A DNA stretch of 44,521 nt from assembly GCA_902775105.1 (NCBI GenBank), contig CACYLC010000006.1, forward strand, positions 1 through 44,521, written 5' to 3'. The stretch comes from Oscillospiraceae bacterium. GTDB taxonomy: Bacteria > Bacillota > Clostridia > Oscillospirales > Oscillospiraceae. Each line of letters begins with the position of its first letter. Positions within the stretch are counted from its first letter, which is position 1. Positions 15,036 through 23,345 of this stretch are shown piece by piece. The translations under genes were made by a program, and so were the position numbers. Below the pieces are notes generated by a model. It searched no databases. It was not told the origin of the DNA and saw only the letters and a program-made list of their open reading frames with translations.

Positions 15036-15754
15036 TCTCCCTTTCCTCCGTGCAGCACGGCCTCTGCCAGAAACACCGGCAGCCGCCACAGCTCACGTAT
15101 CCGCTCCGGCTGCCCCACGGTCCGCCACAGCCATTCCAGTCCCAGCTTTTGTACCGGCTTGGGCGCACGCTTCACGTCTCCCGAGAGCACATCCAGTGTG
15201 CCGCCCAGTCCCAGCAGCAGCCGGGCGTCGGTCTGTGCTCCGTACCGGGCAATCCACCGCTCCTGCTTGGGGCAGCCGAGACAGACGTAGACCAAGTCGG
15301 CTTTGGATGCTCTGATCCGCTCCGCCGCCTGTTCCGCGCTCCGGAAATAGCCGTCCGCCGTCCCCGCTAAAACGAGGCCGGGACAGTCTTTGACCAGCCG
15401 CTCCCCGGCTCTCCGGGCCACACCGGGCTTTCCGCCGAGGAGATAGAGCCGCTTGCCCCGCTCTCCCGCCGCCCTGGCCAGTTGAACGGCGTAGTCCGCC
15501 CCGGCCACCCGCTCGGTCATGGGCTTCCCGGTCAGACGAGCGGCGATCAGCACACCCACGCCGTCGGGAAGGGACAGATCCGCTCCGTTCAAAATGTCTC
15601 GGAGCGCCTTGTCCTCCCACGCCATGGTGAGCAGCTTGGGATTTGGCGTGTAGCCCCGGTGTACACCGGGGGTCTCCAGCAGCTTCATTCCCTGCCGGAC
15701 CGCGGCGTCCATGGTCAGATCCTGTACGGATACGCCGAGTATACTTCGTTTCAC
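15014..15754 (-). CDS. WecG/TagA/CpsF-family glycosyltransferase
   Basis: A 246-residue GT26 glycosyltransferase that adds N-acetylmannosamine or a related sugar to a lipid-linked acceptor in wall teichoic acid or capsule synthesis. Diagnostic segments are YTPNPKLL, DGVGVLIAARLTG, LYLLGGKPGVA and YVCLGCPKQERWI, with GLGGTLDVLSGDVKRAP near the C-terminus. GTG 15754 is preceded by GGGGAGA. It lies back to back with the polysaccharide-export-like ATPase across a short divergent region, which suggests a shared envelope-glycopolymer role, although no permease or polymerase is adjacent. Confidence 0.9.
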   Translation of the reverse strand: MKRSILGVSVQDLTMDAAVRQGMKLLETPGVHRGYTPNPKLLTMAWEDKALRDILNGADLSLPDGVGVLIAARLTGKPMTERVAGADYAVQLARAAGERGKRLYLLGGKPGVARRAGERLVKDCPGLVLAGTADGYFRSAEQAAERIRASKADLVYVCLGCPKQERWIARYGAQTDARLLLGLGGTLDVLSGDVKRAPKPVQKLGLEWLWRTVGQPERIRELWRLPVFLAEAVLHGGKGEWRWQEN

Positions 15755-15931
15755 AGGTTGTCTCTCCCCTTCCGTGTGCCGGAAAAGGGATCTTTTCCCC
15801 GCTACTTTCCAGCATTTATCATATCATACCCGCAGAGGAAAGTCTATAAAACATTCTTACGAAAACCGGTGCTCTCACCCCCGGCTGGGACGGTTTTTCT
15901 GCTGTATTCCCTCATCCACCGTCTCGCTCCC

Positions 15932-15960
15932 TTGCATTTTTGGTTCGGACATGGTATAGT
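15932..15960 (+). promoter_or_regulatory. Promoter of the Wzt/TagH-like ATPase
   Basis: TTGCAT (15932-15937), 17 bases, TATAGT (15955-15960), with the ATG at 15994 after GAAGGAAC. Confidence 0.6.
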
Positions 15961-15993
15961 TACTTATCATTTTATGTTGAGAAGGAACTGCCC

Positions 15994-16767
15994 ATGAGTG
16001 AAGCAAAACTGGCCGAGCGGCCTGCGGCCATTACGGCGGAAAATGTTCATCTGAGCTATCGCAGCATCGTGCCCGTCTCCCGGCGGAAGCAGGCATCCTC
16101 CTCCCCGTCCAGAAAGCGTTCCGGACGTGTGGAGCGCTTTGAGGCGCTGCACGGCATCTCTTTTGAGATCAAACAGGGAGAGATCGTCGGCTTGGTGGGC
16201 CGCAATGGCAGCGGCAAGTCCACGCTGCTGCGCATCCTTGCCGGCATCTTTGAGGCGGATCGGGGGACTGTAGATCTCCACGGCAGCACGGTATCCCTGC
16301 TGGCTCTGGGCGTGGGCTTTCTGCGTCAGCTCTCCGGGCGGGAGAATATCTATCTCTCTGCCATGCTTCTGGGCTTTTCGAAGCCCCAGATTGATAAACA
16401 GATCGACGAGATCATTGAGTTTTCTGAGCTGGGTGATTTCATCGAAAAGCCGGTTCGTACCTATTCCAGCGGCATGGTGTCCAAGCTGGGCTTCTCCATC
16501 TCCGCCATTTTGAAAACGGACATTATTCTGGTGGACGAGGTACTCTCTGTGGGCGATGCCAAATTTAAGAAAAAGAGCTTCAATAAAATGATGGAGCTGA
16601 TCTCCGAAAAGACACGGACGGTGGTCATCGTCTCCCACGATTCCAACACCATTCGCAGACTCTGTACCTCTGTCATTTGGCTGCATGACGGCGATATCCG
16701 CATGATCGGTCCCACCAACGAAGTGGTGAACGCTTACGACAGCTTTATGGACGCCGCAGACAACTGA
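15994..16767 (+). CDS. ABC transporter ATPase for polysaccharide/teichoic acid export (Wzt/TagH type)
   Basis: A 257-residue ATPase of the TagH/RfbE/Wzt group that drives export of lipid-linked glycopolymers. It has Walker A GRNGSGKST, the family-specific LLALGVGFLRQLSGRENIYL block, the signature YSSGMVSKLGF, Walker B IILVDEVLSVGD and the H-loop VIVSHD. The Wzt-type C-terminal carbohydrate domain is absent. Its own promoter and terminator make it monocistronic, and the usual TagG/Wzm permease is not next to it, so it must pair with a permease elsewhere. The first 40 residues are poorly conserved and basic. Confidence 0.88.
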   Translation: MSEAKLAERPAAITAENVHLSYRSIVPVSRRKQASSSPSRKRSGRVERFEALHGISFEIKQGEIVGLVGRNGSGKSTLLRILAGIFEADRGTVDLHGSTVSLLALGVGFLRQLSGRENIYLSAMLLGFSKPQIDKQIDEIIEFSELGDFIEKPVRTYSSGMVSKLGFSISAILKTDIILVDEVLSVGDAKFKKKSFNKMMELISEKTRTVVIVSHDSNTIRRLCTSVIWLHDGDIRMIGPTNEVVNAYDSFMDAADN

Positions 16768-16787
16768 TATCCTCGTTTCGTCTATCA

Positions 16788-16819
16788 CTCCTCCATATTT
16801 CACGGTATGGAGGAGTTTT
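16788..16819 (+). terminator. Intrinsic terminator after the Wzt/TagH-like ATPase
   Basis: CTCCTCCATA (16788-16797) pairs perfectly with TATGGAGGAG (16806-16815), followed by TTTT. Confidence 0.8.
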
Positions 16820-16866
16820 CTGTCCCGATCCATCCCGCTTCCATCGGAAAGGAGGTGCCTGCGGCC

Positions 16867-18768
16867 ATGGATTCCATTTTATCCTTCTTCTCCGGCTTCT
16901 GGACGGATCTCCAGCGTCTTTTCTCTTCCTTTGGGTCCGAAGGCAGCTTTCTCTCTCTGGCAGTAGGCACATTAGATGTCGTCTGCCGGTTTCTGCTGCC
17001 TCTGCTTGCGCTGCTGGTGGTGGTACGCTGCGCCAGAAGTCTGCTTCAGGGCAAATTAGAGACAGAGTCATGGGGCTGGCTCACCGACCCGGATGGGAAT
17101 TATCAGGTAATGCACCACTGGGAGGTGCTCCTTGGCCGCTCCCGCCGGTGTGACATCGTTTTGAACGACCCCACCGTCTCCCGCAACCACGCCGCTCTCA
17201 TCCGGGACGACAAGGGCATCTGGACGCTCTATCCCCTGCGGAACAAGAACGGCGTCTATCTGGGCGGCACTGAGGTCACCGAGCCGACACGGGTTTCTGA
17301 CGATGACGTCATTGCGCTTGGCGCTGCCCAGCTCACCTTTCGGGCCCTCTCCCCGGCAGAGGAGGCGGAGCAGGCAAAAACCCGCACCCGCCCCGGCAAG
17401 GTCTTTTCCCCCGGCGTGACGCTGATCATGCTCTCCCTCTTTCAGGCCATCCTCTGCCTCCAACTGGGGCGTGGGGTGGAGGCGGAATATCAGCAGTCGG
17501 TCTATACCTCCTTTGGCGTCCTCTGCGCCCTCATGTGGGGGGTCTATATCATCTACCGTATCTTCCGGCGCACCGGGTTTGAGATCGAGACGCTGGCCTT
17601 TTTCCTCACCAGCCTCTGCCTCACCGTCACCGCCGATTCCGCTCCGGCAACGCTGTACAAGCAGCTGCTCACTGTGATACTGGGCATTGTCCTCTTTTTT
17701 GCCCTCTCTATCGTGCTGCGGGATCTGGATTTTGCCAAAAAGCTCCGCTGGCCCGCCGCTGCCGCCGCCGTGGCGCTGTTGGCCTTCAATGTCCTGCTGG
17801 GGCAGCGGCTTTTCGGCGCAAAGAACTGGATGGTCATCGGTCCCATCTCCTTCCAGCCCTCGGAGCTGGTGAAGGTGGTCTTTATTCTGGTGGGCGCCAC
17901 TACCCTTGACCGGATGTTTGCCCGGCGGAACCTGATCTTTACGCTGGTTTTTTCCGCGTACTGCGTGGGATGTTTGGCGCTGATGAGCGATTTCGGCACA
18001 GCGCTGATCTTCTTTGTGGCCTTCCTCGCCATCGCCTTTCTCCGCTCCGGCGATCTGCCCTCTGTCGCATTTATGACCGCTGCCGCCGGATTTGCCGGTT
18101 TTATTGTCATCCACTTCCGCCCTTATGTGGCCAATCGCTTTGCCATCTATCGCCACGTCTGGGAGGACACCTCCGGCCTCGGCTATCAGCAGACCCGAAC
18201 CCTCTCCGCCCTTGCCAGTGGCGGGCTGTTCGGTCAGGGGCTGGGTAACGGCTGGCTCAAGCATATCGGCGCCGCCAACACCGACCTGGTCTTTGGTGTG
18301 ATTGCAGAGGAGCTGGGACTGATCATCGCCGTTTTGGCTGTGGTAGTCATCATCCTGCTGGCGCTCTTTACGGTAAAATCCGCCGCCACCGGCCGCTCTT
18401 CCTTTTACGTCATTGCCGCCTGCGCCACCGCCATGATCTTTGTGGTTCAGACCATGCTTAACGTCTTTGGCTCCACCGATCTGCTGCCGCTGACCGGTGT
18501 GACGCTGCCCTTTGTCTCCTGTGGCGGCAGCAGCATGATGGCCTGTTGGTGTTTGCTTGCCTATATCAAGGCCTCCGACACCCGGCAAAACGCAGGCATT
18601 GCCATCCGTCTGCCCAAGCGGAAACCGGGCAAGGCGTCTGACCGGCCGGCGGAGCTTGACCCTCCCCCCGCATCGGACGACCTCTCGAACCGTTCCACCG
18701 GGCGGTGGAACCCGGCAGGATTTTCCGCAAAACTCTCCATTCACCGGGAAGAGGAGGAGGAAACATGA
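16867..18768 (+). CDS. FHA domain fused to FtsW/RodA/SpoVE (SEDS) glycosyltransferase
   Basis: A 633-residue fusion. An N-terminal membrane segment (about 28-55) precedes an FHA domain (about 70-165) with the phosphothreonine-binding signature GRSRRCDIVLNDPTVSRNHA, then about ten membrane helices of the SEDS family that polymerise glycan from lipid II. SEDS landmarks are KNWMVIGPISFQPSEL, GVIAEELGLI and LPFVSCGGSS. ATG 16867 follows AAAGGAGGTG. The gene overlaps the PBP gene by four bases, so polymerase and transpeptidase are coupled. The FHA domain suggests control by a Ser/Thr kinase, which is not in this window. Whether it serves elongation, division or sporulation is open. Confidence 0.92.
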   Translation: MDSILSFFSGFWTDLQRLFSSFGSEGSFLSLAVGTLDVVCRFLLPLLALLVVVRCARSLLQGKLETESWGWLTDPDGNYQVMHHWEVLLGRSRRCDIVLNDPTVSRNHAALIRDDKGIWTLYPLRNKNGVYLGGTEVTEPTRVSDDDVIALGAAQLTFRALSPAEEAEQAKTRTRPGKVFSPGVTLIMLSLFQAILCLQLGRGVEAEYQQSVYTSFGVLCALMWGVYIIYRIFRRTGFEIETLAFFLTSLCLTVTADSAPATLYKQLLTVILGIVLFFALSIVLRDLDFAKKLRWPAAAAAVALLAFNVLLGQRLFGAKNWMVIGPISFQPSELVKVVFILVGATTLDRMFARRNLIFTLVFSAYCVGCLALMSDFGTALIFFVAFLAIAFLRSGDLPSVAFMTAAAGFAGFIVIHFRPYVANRFAIYRHVWEDTSGLGYQQTRTLSALASGGLFGQGLGNGWLKHIGAANTDLVFGVIAEELGLIIAVLAVVVIILLALFTVKSAATGRSSFYVIAACATAMIFVVQTMLNVFGSTDLLPLTGVTLPFVSCGGSSMMACWCLLAYIKASDTRQNAGIAIRLPKRKPGKASDRPAELDPPPASDDLSNRSTGRWNPAGFSAKLSIHREEEEET

Positions 18769-20126
18769 GAAAGCTCCGAGGCCGCACATGGTTTGTTCTC
18801 CTCTTCGCCCTGCTGCTCACCGCAGGAATCTGTATTCTGCTGGGAATGTACTTTGTCAAAGGCAGTGAATGGGCTTCTTTTTCCGCAAACTCCCACCTCT
18901 ACACCAATGGCCGCATTGCAACCGGCAGTATTACCGACCGAAACGGGCTGCTCCTCTATGACGGAGAGACGGGAGACTACGCCGAGGACCGGACGATCCG
19001 CACTGCCACCCTCCATGCCGTAGGCGACCAATACGGCAACATCATGTCCGGCGCCAAGCTGTTGTTCCGGCAGTATATGGCCTCCTATAACCCCATCACC
19101 GGCGTAGGCACCGGCGGCAATCGGGTCGCCCTCACCATTGACGCCCAGTTGAACGCCGCCGCCTATCAGGCGTTGGACGGACGGCAGGGCACGGTGGCTG
19201 TCTACAACTACAATACCGGAGAGATCCTCTGTATGGTCTCCTCCCCCACCTTTGACCCCTACGATTCTGAGGCGGTGCTGGCCGCCGTCAACGCGGGAGA
19301 CAGCCGCTATGACGGAGTTTATCTCAATCACTTTCTCTCCGCCTCCTTTACCCCCGGCTCCATCTTTAAGGTGGTGACCACGGCGGCGGCGATCGACCAT
19401 CTGAACGCACTGGAGGACTTCTCTTTTACCTGCACCGGTTCTATGGAAATTGGCGGCACGACGATCACCTGTCCTTCCGTCCACGGGGAGCAGGATCTGG
19501 CCGGGGCGCTGGCCAACTCCTGCAACTGCGCCTACGCCCAGCTGGCTCTGGAGCTGGGGGGCGAGACGCTGCAAAAATACGCCAAATCCGCCGGACTTCT
19601 GAATGCCATCAAGGTGAGCGGCATTGATTCGGCCAAGGGCAGCTATACCGTCACCAACGACGCCGGCTCTCTGGCCTGGTCCGGCGTGGGGCAGTATACC
19701 GACCTGGTCAATCCCTGCTCCGAGCTGGTACTCATGGGCTGTATCGCCGGAGAGGGTTCTGCCAAGACGCCTACCCTTTTAAAATCCGTCACCAGTGATC
19801 TGGGACTGCCGACGGCGCTCATCAGCTCCTCCACCTCCTCCATCGGCTGGAAGGCCTCCACCTGTCGGGCGGTCAAGGCGCTGATGCGGAACAACGTGAC
19901 CAACCATTACGGGCAGAGTCAGTTCGGCGATCTGCCGGTATGCGCCAAGTCCGGCACTGCGGAAGTCGGCTCTGACGCCGCCCCTCATGCGTGGTTTGTG
20001 GGCTTTATCGACGATCCCGACCATCCCTATGCCTTTGTTGTGCTGGTGGAAAACGGCGGCTGGGGTAGCTCGGTGGCAGGCAGCATTGCGGCGACGGTGC
20101 TGAATGTGCTGTGCGGCAGCGATTGA
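18765..20126 (+). CDS. Class B penicillin-binding protein (PbpA/FtsI-like transpeptidase)
   Basis: A 453-residue peptidoglycan transpeptidase, partner of the upstream SEDS polymerase. One membrane helix (about 9-31) is followed by a short pedestal and the catalytic domain with SIFK (199-202), SCN (252-254) and KSGT (395-398). Short, single-helix class B PBPs next to RodA recall actinobacterial PbpA. ATG 18765 lies four bases inside the SEDS gene after GAGGAGGAGG. All three penicillin-binding motifs are present, so it should be active. A terminator follows. Confidence 0.92.
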   Translation: MRKLRGRTWFVLLFALLLTAGICILLGMYFVKGSEWASFSANSHLYTNGRIATGSITDRNGLLLYDGETGDYAEDRTIRTATLHAVGDQYGNIMSGAKLLFRQYMASYNPITGVGTGGNRVALTIDAQLNAAAYQALDGRQGTVAVYNYNTGEILCMVSSPTFDPYDSEAVLAAVNAGDSRYDGVYLNHFLSASFTPGSIFKVVTTAAAIDHLNALEDFSFTCTGSMEIGGTTITCPSVHGEQDLAGALANSCNCAYAQLALELGGETLQKYAKSAGLLNAIKVSGIDSAKGSYTVTNDAGSLAWSGVGQYTDLVNPCSELVLMGCIAGEGSAKTPTLLKSVTSDLGLPTALISSSTSSIGWKASTCRAVKALMRNNVTNHYGQSQFGDLPVCAKSGTAEVGSDAAPHAWFVGFIDDPDHPYAFVVLVENGGWGSSVAGSIAATVLNVLCGSD

Positions 20127-20145
20127 CCCCTCATGTCACTGTAAA

Positions 20146-20180
20146 ACTCCCGATGCTCTGTGGAGCACCGGGAGTCATTT
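20146..20180. terminator. Bidirectional terminator between the PBP and GtrA-like genes
   Basis: A 13-position stem with one mismatch (20146-20158 with 20163-20175, TGTG loop) is followed by CATTTTT and preceded by an A-rich stretch on the other side. Confidence 0.8.
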
Positions 20181-20189
20181 TTATGAAGT

Positions 20190-20747
20190 TCAGGCAGCCT
20201 TCTGCTCCTCTGTTGAAGGGAAGATGATCTTGTTGACAAAGAAGAAGATGACCATGCTGACACCGCCGTTGAGAACGACTGTGCCGATATTGTAGATGAA
20301 ATCCGGCAGGAAGATGCCTGCGACAGCAACCCAGATGCAGTTGATGGAGTTGACAATACAGGTGATGACAAAGAAGGCGATCAGATACCAGACGATTTGC
20401 TTGCCCAGATTGCCCTTGCTGCGGAACACCAGATTCTTCTGAATAGGGAAGTTGATGCACTCACCTAAGAACATCGCCACGATGTAGGCCACAAAGTATG
20501 CCAGACCGCCGTGCACCTGATCGTAGCCCAGAATGTTCCACTGGAAGGTCTCGCCGAACAGGGTCACATCAATGCCCGGCCAGCCAAAGGAGGCGTCGCC
20601 CAGTCCGGCGAAAGCTGCCGGCAGGAACTGAAGAATGAAATATTTAATGACTGTCACCACATTGCTGACAATGACGAACAGGCCGCCCTCACGGATCCAT
20701 TTTGCCGCTCCGGGGTGCTTTTCCGCAAATTTGTTCCAGAAATTCAT
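20190..20747 (-). CDS. GtrA-like membrane protein
   Basis: A 185-residue membrane protein with four hydrophobic segments. The GtrA-like hallmark is the end of helix three, ECINFPIQKNLVFRSKGN. GtrA-family proteins take part in moving lipid-linked sugars or in cell-surface glycan synthesis. ATG 20747 follows GGAGGT; the preceding GH3 gene ends 21 bases earlier, so this is the last gene of the GH3 operon. Pairing a GtrA-like protein with two GH3 enzymes suggests work on a glycolipid or surface glycan rather than dietary polysaccharide, which is an inference. Confidence 0.75.
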   Translation of the reverse strand: MNFWNKFAEKHPGAAKWIREGGLFVIVSNVVTVIKYFILQFLPAAFAGLGDASFGWPGIDVTLFGETFQWNILGYDQVHGGLAYFVAYIVAMFLGECINFPIQKNLVFRSKGNLGKQIVWYLIAFFVITCIVNSINCIWVAVAGIFLPDFIYNIGTVVLNGGVSMVIFFFVNKIIFPSTEEQKAA

Positions 20748-20768
20748 TGCTGAATACCTCCTGTCCAA

Positions 20769-23198
20769 TCAATTAAAAGAGTCTGCAACCCTGTTGCGCT
20801 TTTTCTGCCGGAAGAACCCGGCAATGATCTTGCCCAGTCCCCTGAAGAAGGCGATGGCATGGCCGTTGACGATGGTCAAAATCCCCTCGCACATCTCCTG
20901 ACTCACCATGCCGCCCGCCATCTTGCCGATGGCCCGGAAGGGCATATTGTAGATAAACGTAATGTTCAGATCCGGCTCGCCCTTTTTGATGCTCTTATTG
21001 AGCATAGAGGTCAGGATCTTGTAGACGATCCTCGCTTTCAGGCTCTTTGCGTAGTAGAGCTGGCAGATGGCGTCGTTCATCTGTAAAGTCCCGCTCCAAT
21101 GGCCGTCCGGGATGGGATGCCCCAGAAGTTTGGTGAACTCCTTGTCGGAGACATTTAGAATATCGCCCACCTCATAGCTGGGCAGCTCACTCATGTGGTA
21201 GGGCAGCGGAGCGTCGGCTCCTTTGACGGTGACGGTTCCGGAAAGCCTGATGTCGGCCACGGATGCGCCGATCAGAATGTCATACTCGCCGCCGTCGATC
21301 TCGAACTGGTTGGTGATAACATTGAAGTAACGGAACGCCTTGTCGTCCAGCGGGATGGTGACTTCCTTGCTCTCCCCTGCCTTCAGAAACACTTTTTGAA
21401 AGCCCTTCAGTTCTTTCGCCGGACGATAGATATTGGGACGCTTGGCGCTGACATAGAGCTGTGCCACCTCGGCGCCGTCCCGGTCGCCGGTGTTGGTCAG
21501 GGTGAAGGTCGCGGACTGATCGGTGACGGTCAAGTTGCTGTATTCAAAGGTGGTGTAGGAGAGGCCAAAGCCGAAGGGGAACAGGACCGGAACCTTCGCT
21601 GTTTCGAAATAGCGATAGCCGATGTAAAGACCCTCCCGGTACTCCACCGTCCGCTCCTTCGCCGGGAAGTAGGGAGCGGAGGGCACATCGTCATAGGAGA
21701 AGGGGTAGGTCTCCGAAAGCCTGCCGGAGGGGTTTACGTCGCCCAGAATCACCTTGAGGACGGCGGAGGCGCCTGCCTGCCCGCAGAGGTAGCCGTGCAC
21801 CAGCGCCTTACACTGATCCAGCCACGGCATCTCCACGGCGGAACCTGCGGACATGGCCACGATGATGTTCTCGTTGACCTTCGCAATGGCATTTAAGAGG
21901 TCGATCTGGCTCTGGGGCAGCCGCATATGAGCGCGATCCAGACCTTCGGACTCAGAAATTTCATCCAGACCCATGTAGAGGAGGACATAGTCCGCCTTTT
22001 TGGCCAGCTCTACCGCCTTTGCCTGCATCTCCGGGTCGCCCTTGCCTGCTCTGGGGTAGCCAGCCTCAAAGCCGATGACATCCAGATCGAAGCTGCCGAT
22101 CACGTCCATGGTGTGATCCAGCTTGGTGCAGTTGACCACGGAGGAGCCTGCCCCCTGATACCGGGCCTTCTGGGCAAACTCGCCGATGACGGCTACTTTT
22201 GAACCCTTTGCCAGAGGAAGGATATTCCCCTCGTTTTTCAGCAGGACGATGGACTGCTCGCTGGCCTTCATGGCCATGGCGTGGTGCGCTTCCACATCGA
22301 ACTTCTGTCCCTTCGCCTTGTCGCAGGCGGCTCTGGTGGGAAATACCACTGTCAGCAGCTCGTCAACCCGTTTGTCAACCAATGCTTCGGAGATTCTGCC
22401 CTCCCTGACCGCCTTGATGAGCTGGTCGCCGGAGTCTCCGCCGCAGGTGGGCATCTCCAGATGGGAGCCCGCCCGGACGCCCTCGACGTAATCGTTGGAT
22501 GCGCCCCAGTCGGAGACGACGAAGCCCTTAAAGCCCCACTCGTCTCTCAGAATCTCCTGCAACAGGTGCTCGTTCTCGTTGGCATAGACCCCGTTGATCA
22601 TATTATAAGACGACATGATGCTCTTGGGATCGGACTCCTTGACCACGATCTCAAAGCCGGTGAGGTAGATCTCCCGGAAGGTGCGCTCGTCTATGATGGA
22701 GTCGGAGGCCTGACGGCGAAGCTCGGTGTTGTTCGCCGCAAAATGTTTCGGGCAGGCGGAGACGCCCTTGGACTGGATGCCCCGGACGTAGCCTGCCGCC
22801 ATCTTGCCCGCCAGATAGGGATCCTCGGAAAAGTACTCGAAGTTCCGGCCGCAGAGCGGGCTGCGCTTCATGTTAAGGCCAGGGCCGAGGAGCACGCAGA
22901 CATCCTGCGCAGCGGCCTCCTCGCCCAGATAGCTGCCCATCTCCTCGCCCAAAGCCGGATCCCAGCTGTTTGCCATGGTGGCGGCGGTGGGGAAGCAGGT
23001 GGCGGGGACAGAGCCGTTCAGACCCAACTGGTCCCCCGCCCCCTCCTGCTTGCGGATGCCGTGGGGGCCGTCGGAGAGGGTCATGGACGGGATGCCTACG
23101 GACGGGTAGGCTCGGGATGACCAGAAGTCCTTGCCGGAGAGAATGTAGCACTTCTGCTCCAGCGACATTTTGGAGATCACATCTTGATGTTTCAGCAT
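20769..23198 (-). CDS. Glycoside hydrolase family 3 (beta-glucosidase-like), cytoplasmic
   Basis: An 809-residue GH3 enzyme in the standard order: TIM barrel (LSDGPHGIRKQ, GRNFEYFSEDP, CPKHFAANN), nucleophile Asp230 in VVSDWGA, then the alpha/beta sandwich with an acid/base glutamate candidate in SESEGLDR, then an Fn3-like domain (LYVSAKRPNIYRPAKELKGF). It lacks a signal peptide, so the substrate must enter the cell. After the Fn3 domain there is an unusual tail of about 130 residues with partly hydrophobic stretches and a basic end. ATG 23198 follows AAAGGGAGG. The likely reaction is release of beta-linked glucose, but xylose or GlcNAc cannot be excluded. It is the middle gene of the GH3-GH3-GtrA operon. 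Confidence 0.9.
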   Translation of the reverse strand: MLKHQDVISKMSLEQKCYILSGKDFWSSRAYPSVGIPSMTLSDGPHGIRKQEGAGDQLGLNGSVPATCFPTAATMANSWDPALGEEMGSYLGEEAAAQDVCVLLGPGLNMKRSPLCGRNFEYFSEDPYLAGKMAAGYVRGIQSKGVSACPKHFAANNTELRRQASDSIIDERTFREIYLTGFEIVVKESDPKSIMSSYNMINGVYANENEHLLQEILRDEWGFKGFVVSDWGASNDYVEGVRAGSHLEMPTCGGDSGDQLIKAVREGRISEALVDKRVDELLTVVFPTRAACDKAKGQKFDVEAHHAMAMKASEQSIVLLKNEGNILPLAKGSKVAVIGEFAQKARYQGAGSSVVNCTKLDHTMDVIGSFDLDVIGFEAGYPRAGKGDPEMQAKAVELAKKADYVLLYMGLDEISESEGLDRAHMRLPQSQIDLLNAIAKVNENIIVAMSAGSAVEMPWLDQCKALVHGYLCGQAGASAVLKVILGDVNPSGRLSETYPFSYDDVPSAPYFPAKERTVEYREGLYIGYRYFETAKVPVLFPFGFGLSYTTFEYSNLTVTDQSATFTLTNTGDRDGAEVAQLYVSAKRPNIYRPAKELKGFQKVFLKAGESKEVTIPLDDKAFRYFNVITNQFEIDGGEYDILIGASVADIRLSGTVTVKGADAPLPYHMSELPSYEVGDILNVSDKEFTKLLGHPIPDGHWSGTLQMNDAICQLYYAKSLKARIVYKILTSMLNKSIKKGEPDLNITFIYNMPFRAIGKMAGGMVSQEMCEGILTIVNGHAIAFFRGLGKIIAGFFRQKKRNRVADSFN

Positions 23199-23238
23199 AA
23201 AGGTCCTCCCTTTCTCTATCATCAGATTTTTATTCCGT

Positions 23239-23308
23239 CTGTCAAAACTGCCTTTCCGTCAGGGCAGCTTTGACAGGCACCCAGCCCCCCGGTAAGCCGG
23301 GGAGCTGG
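23239..23308. other. Two stem-loops in the gap between the GH3 genes
   Basis: CTGTCAAA (23239-23246) pairs with TTTGACAG (23269-23276), with an inner CTGCC/GGCAG stem. CCAGC..CCCCGG-TAAG-CCGGGG..GCTGG spans 23281-23308. No T-run follows on the minus strand, so these may stabilise or process the mRNA rather than end it. Confidence 0.55.
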
Positions 23309-23345
23309 ATTGGGGGATCACCGGCTGCTGACGCACCGGGTTGGC

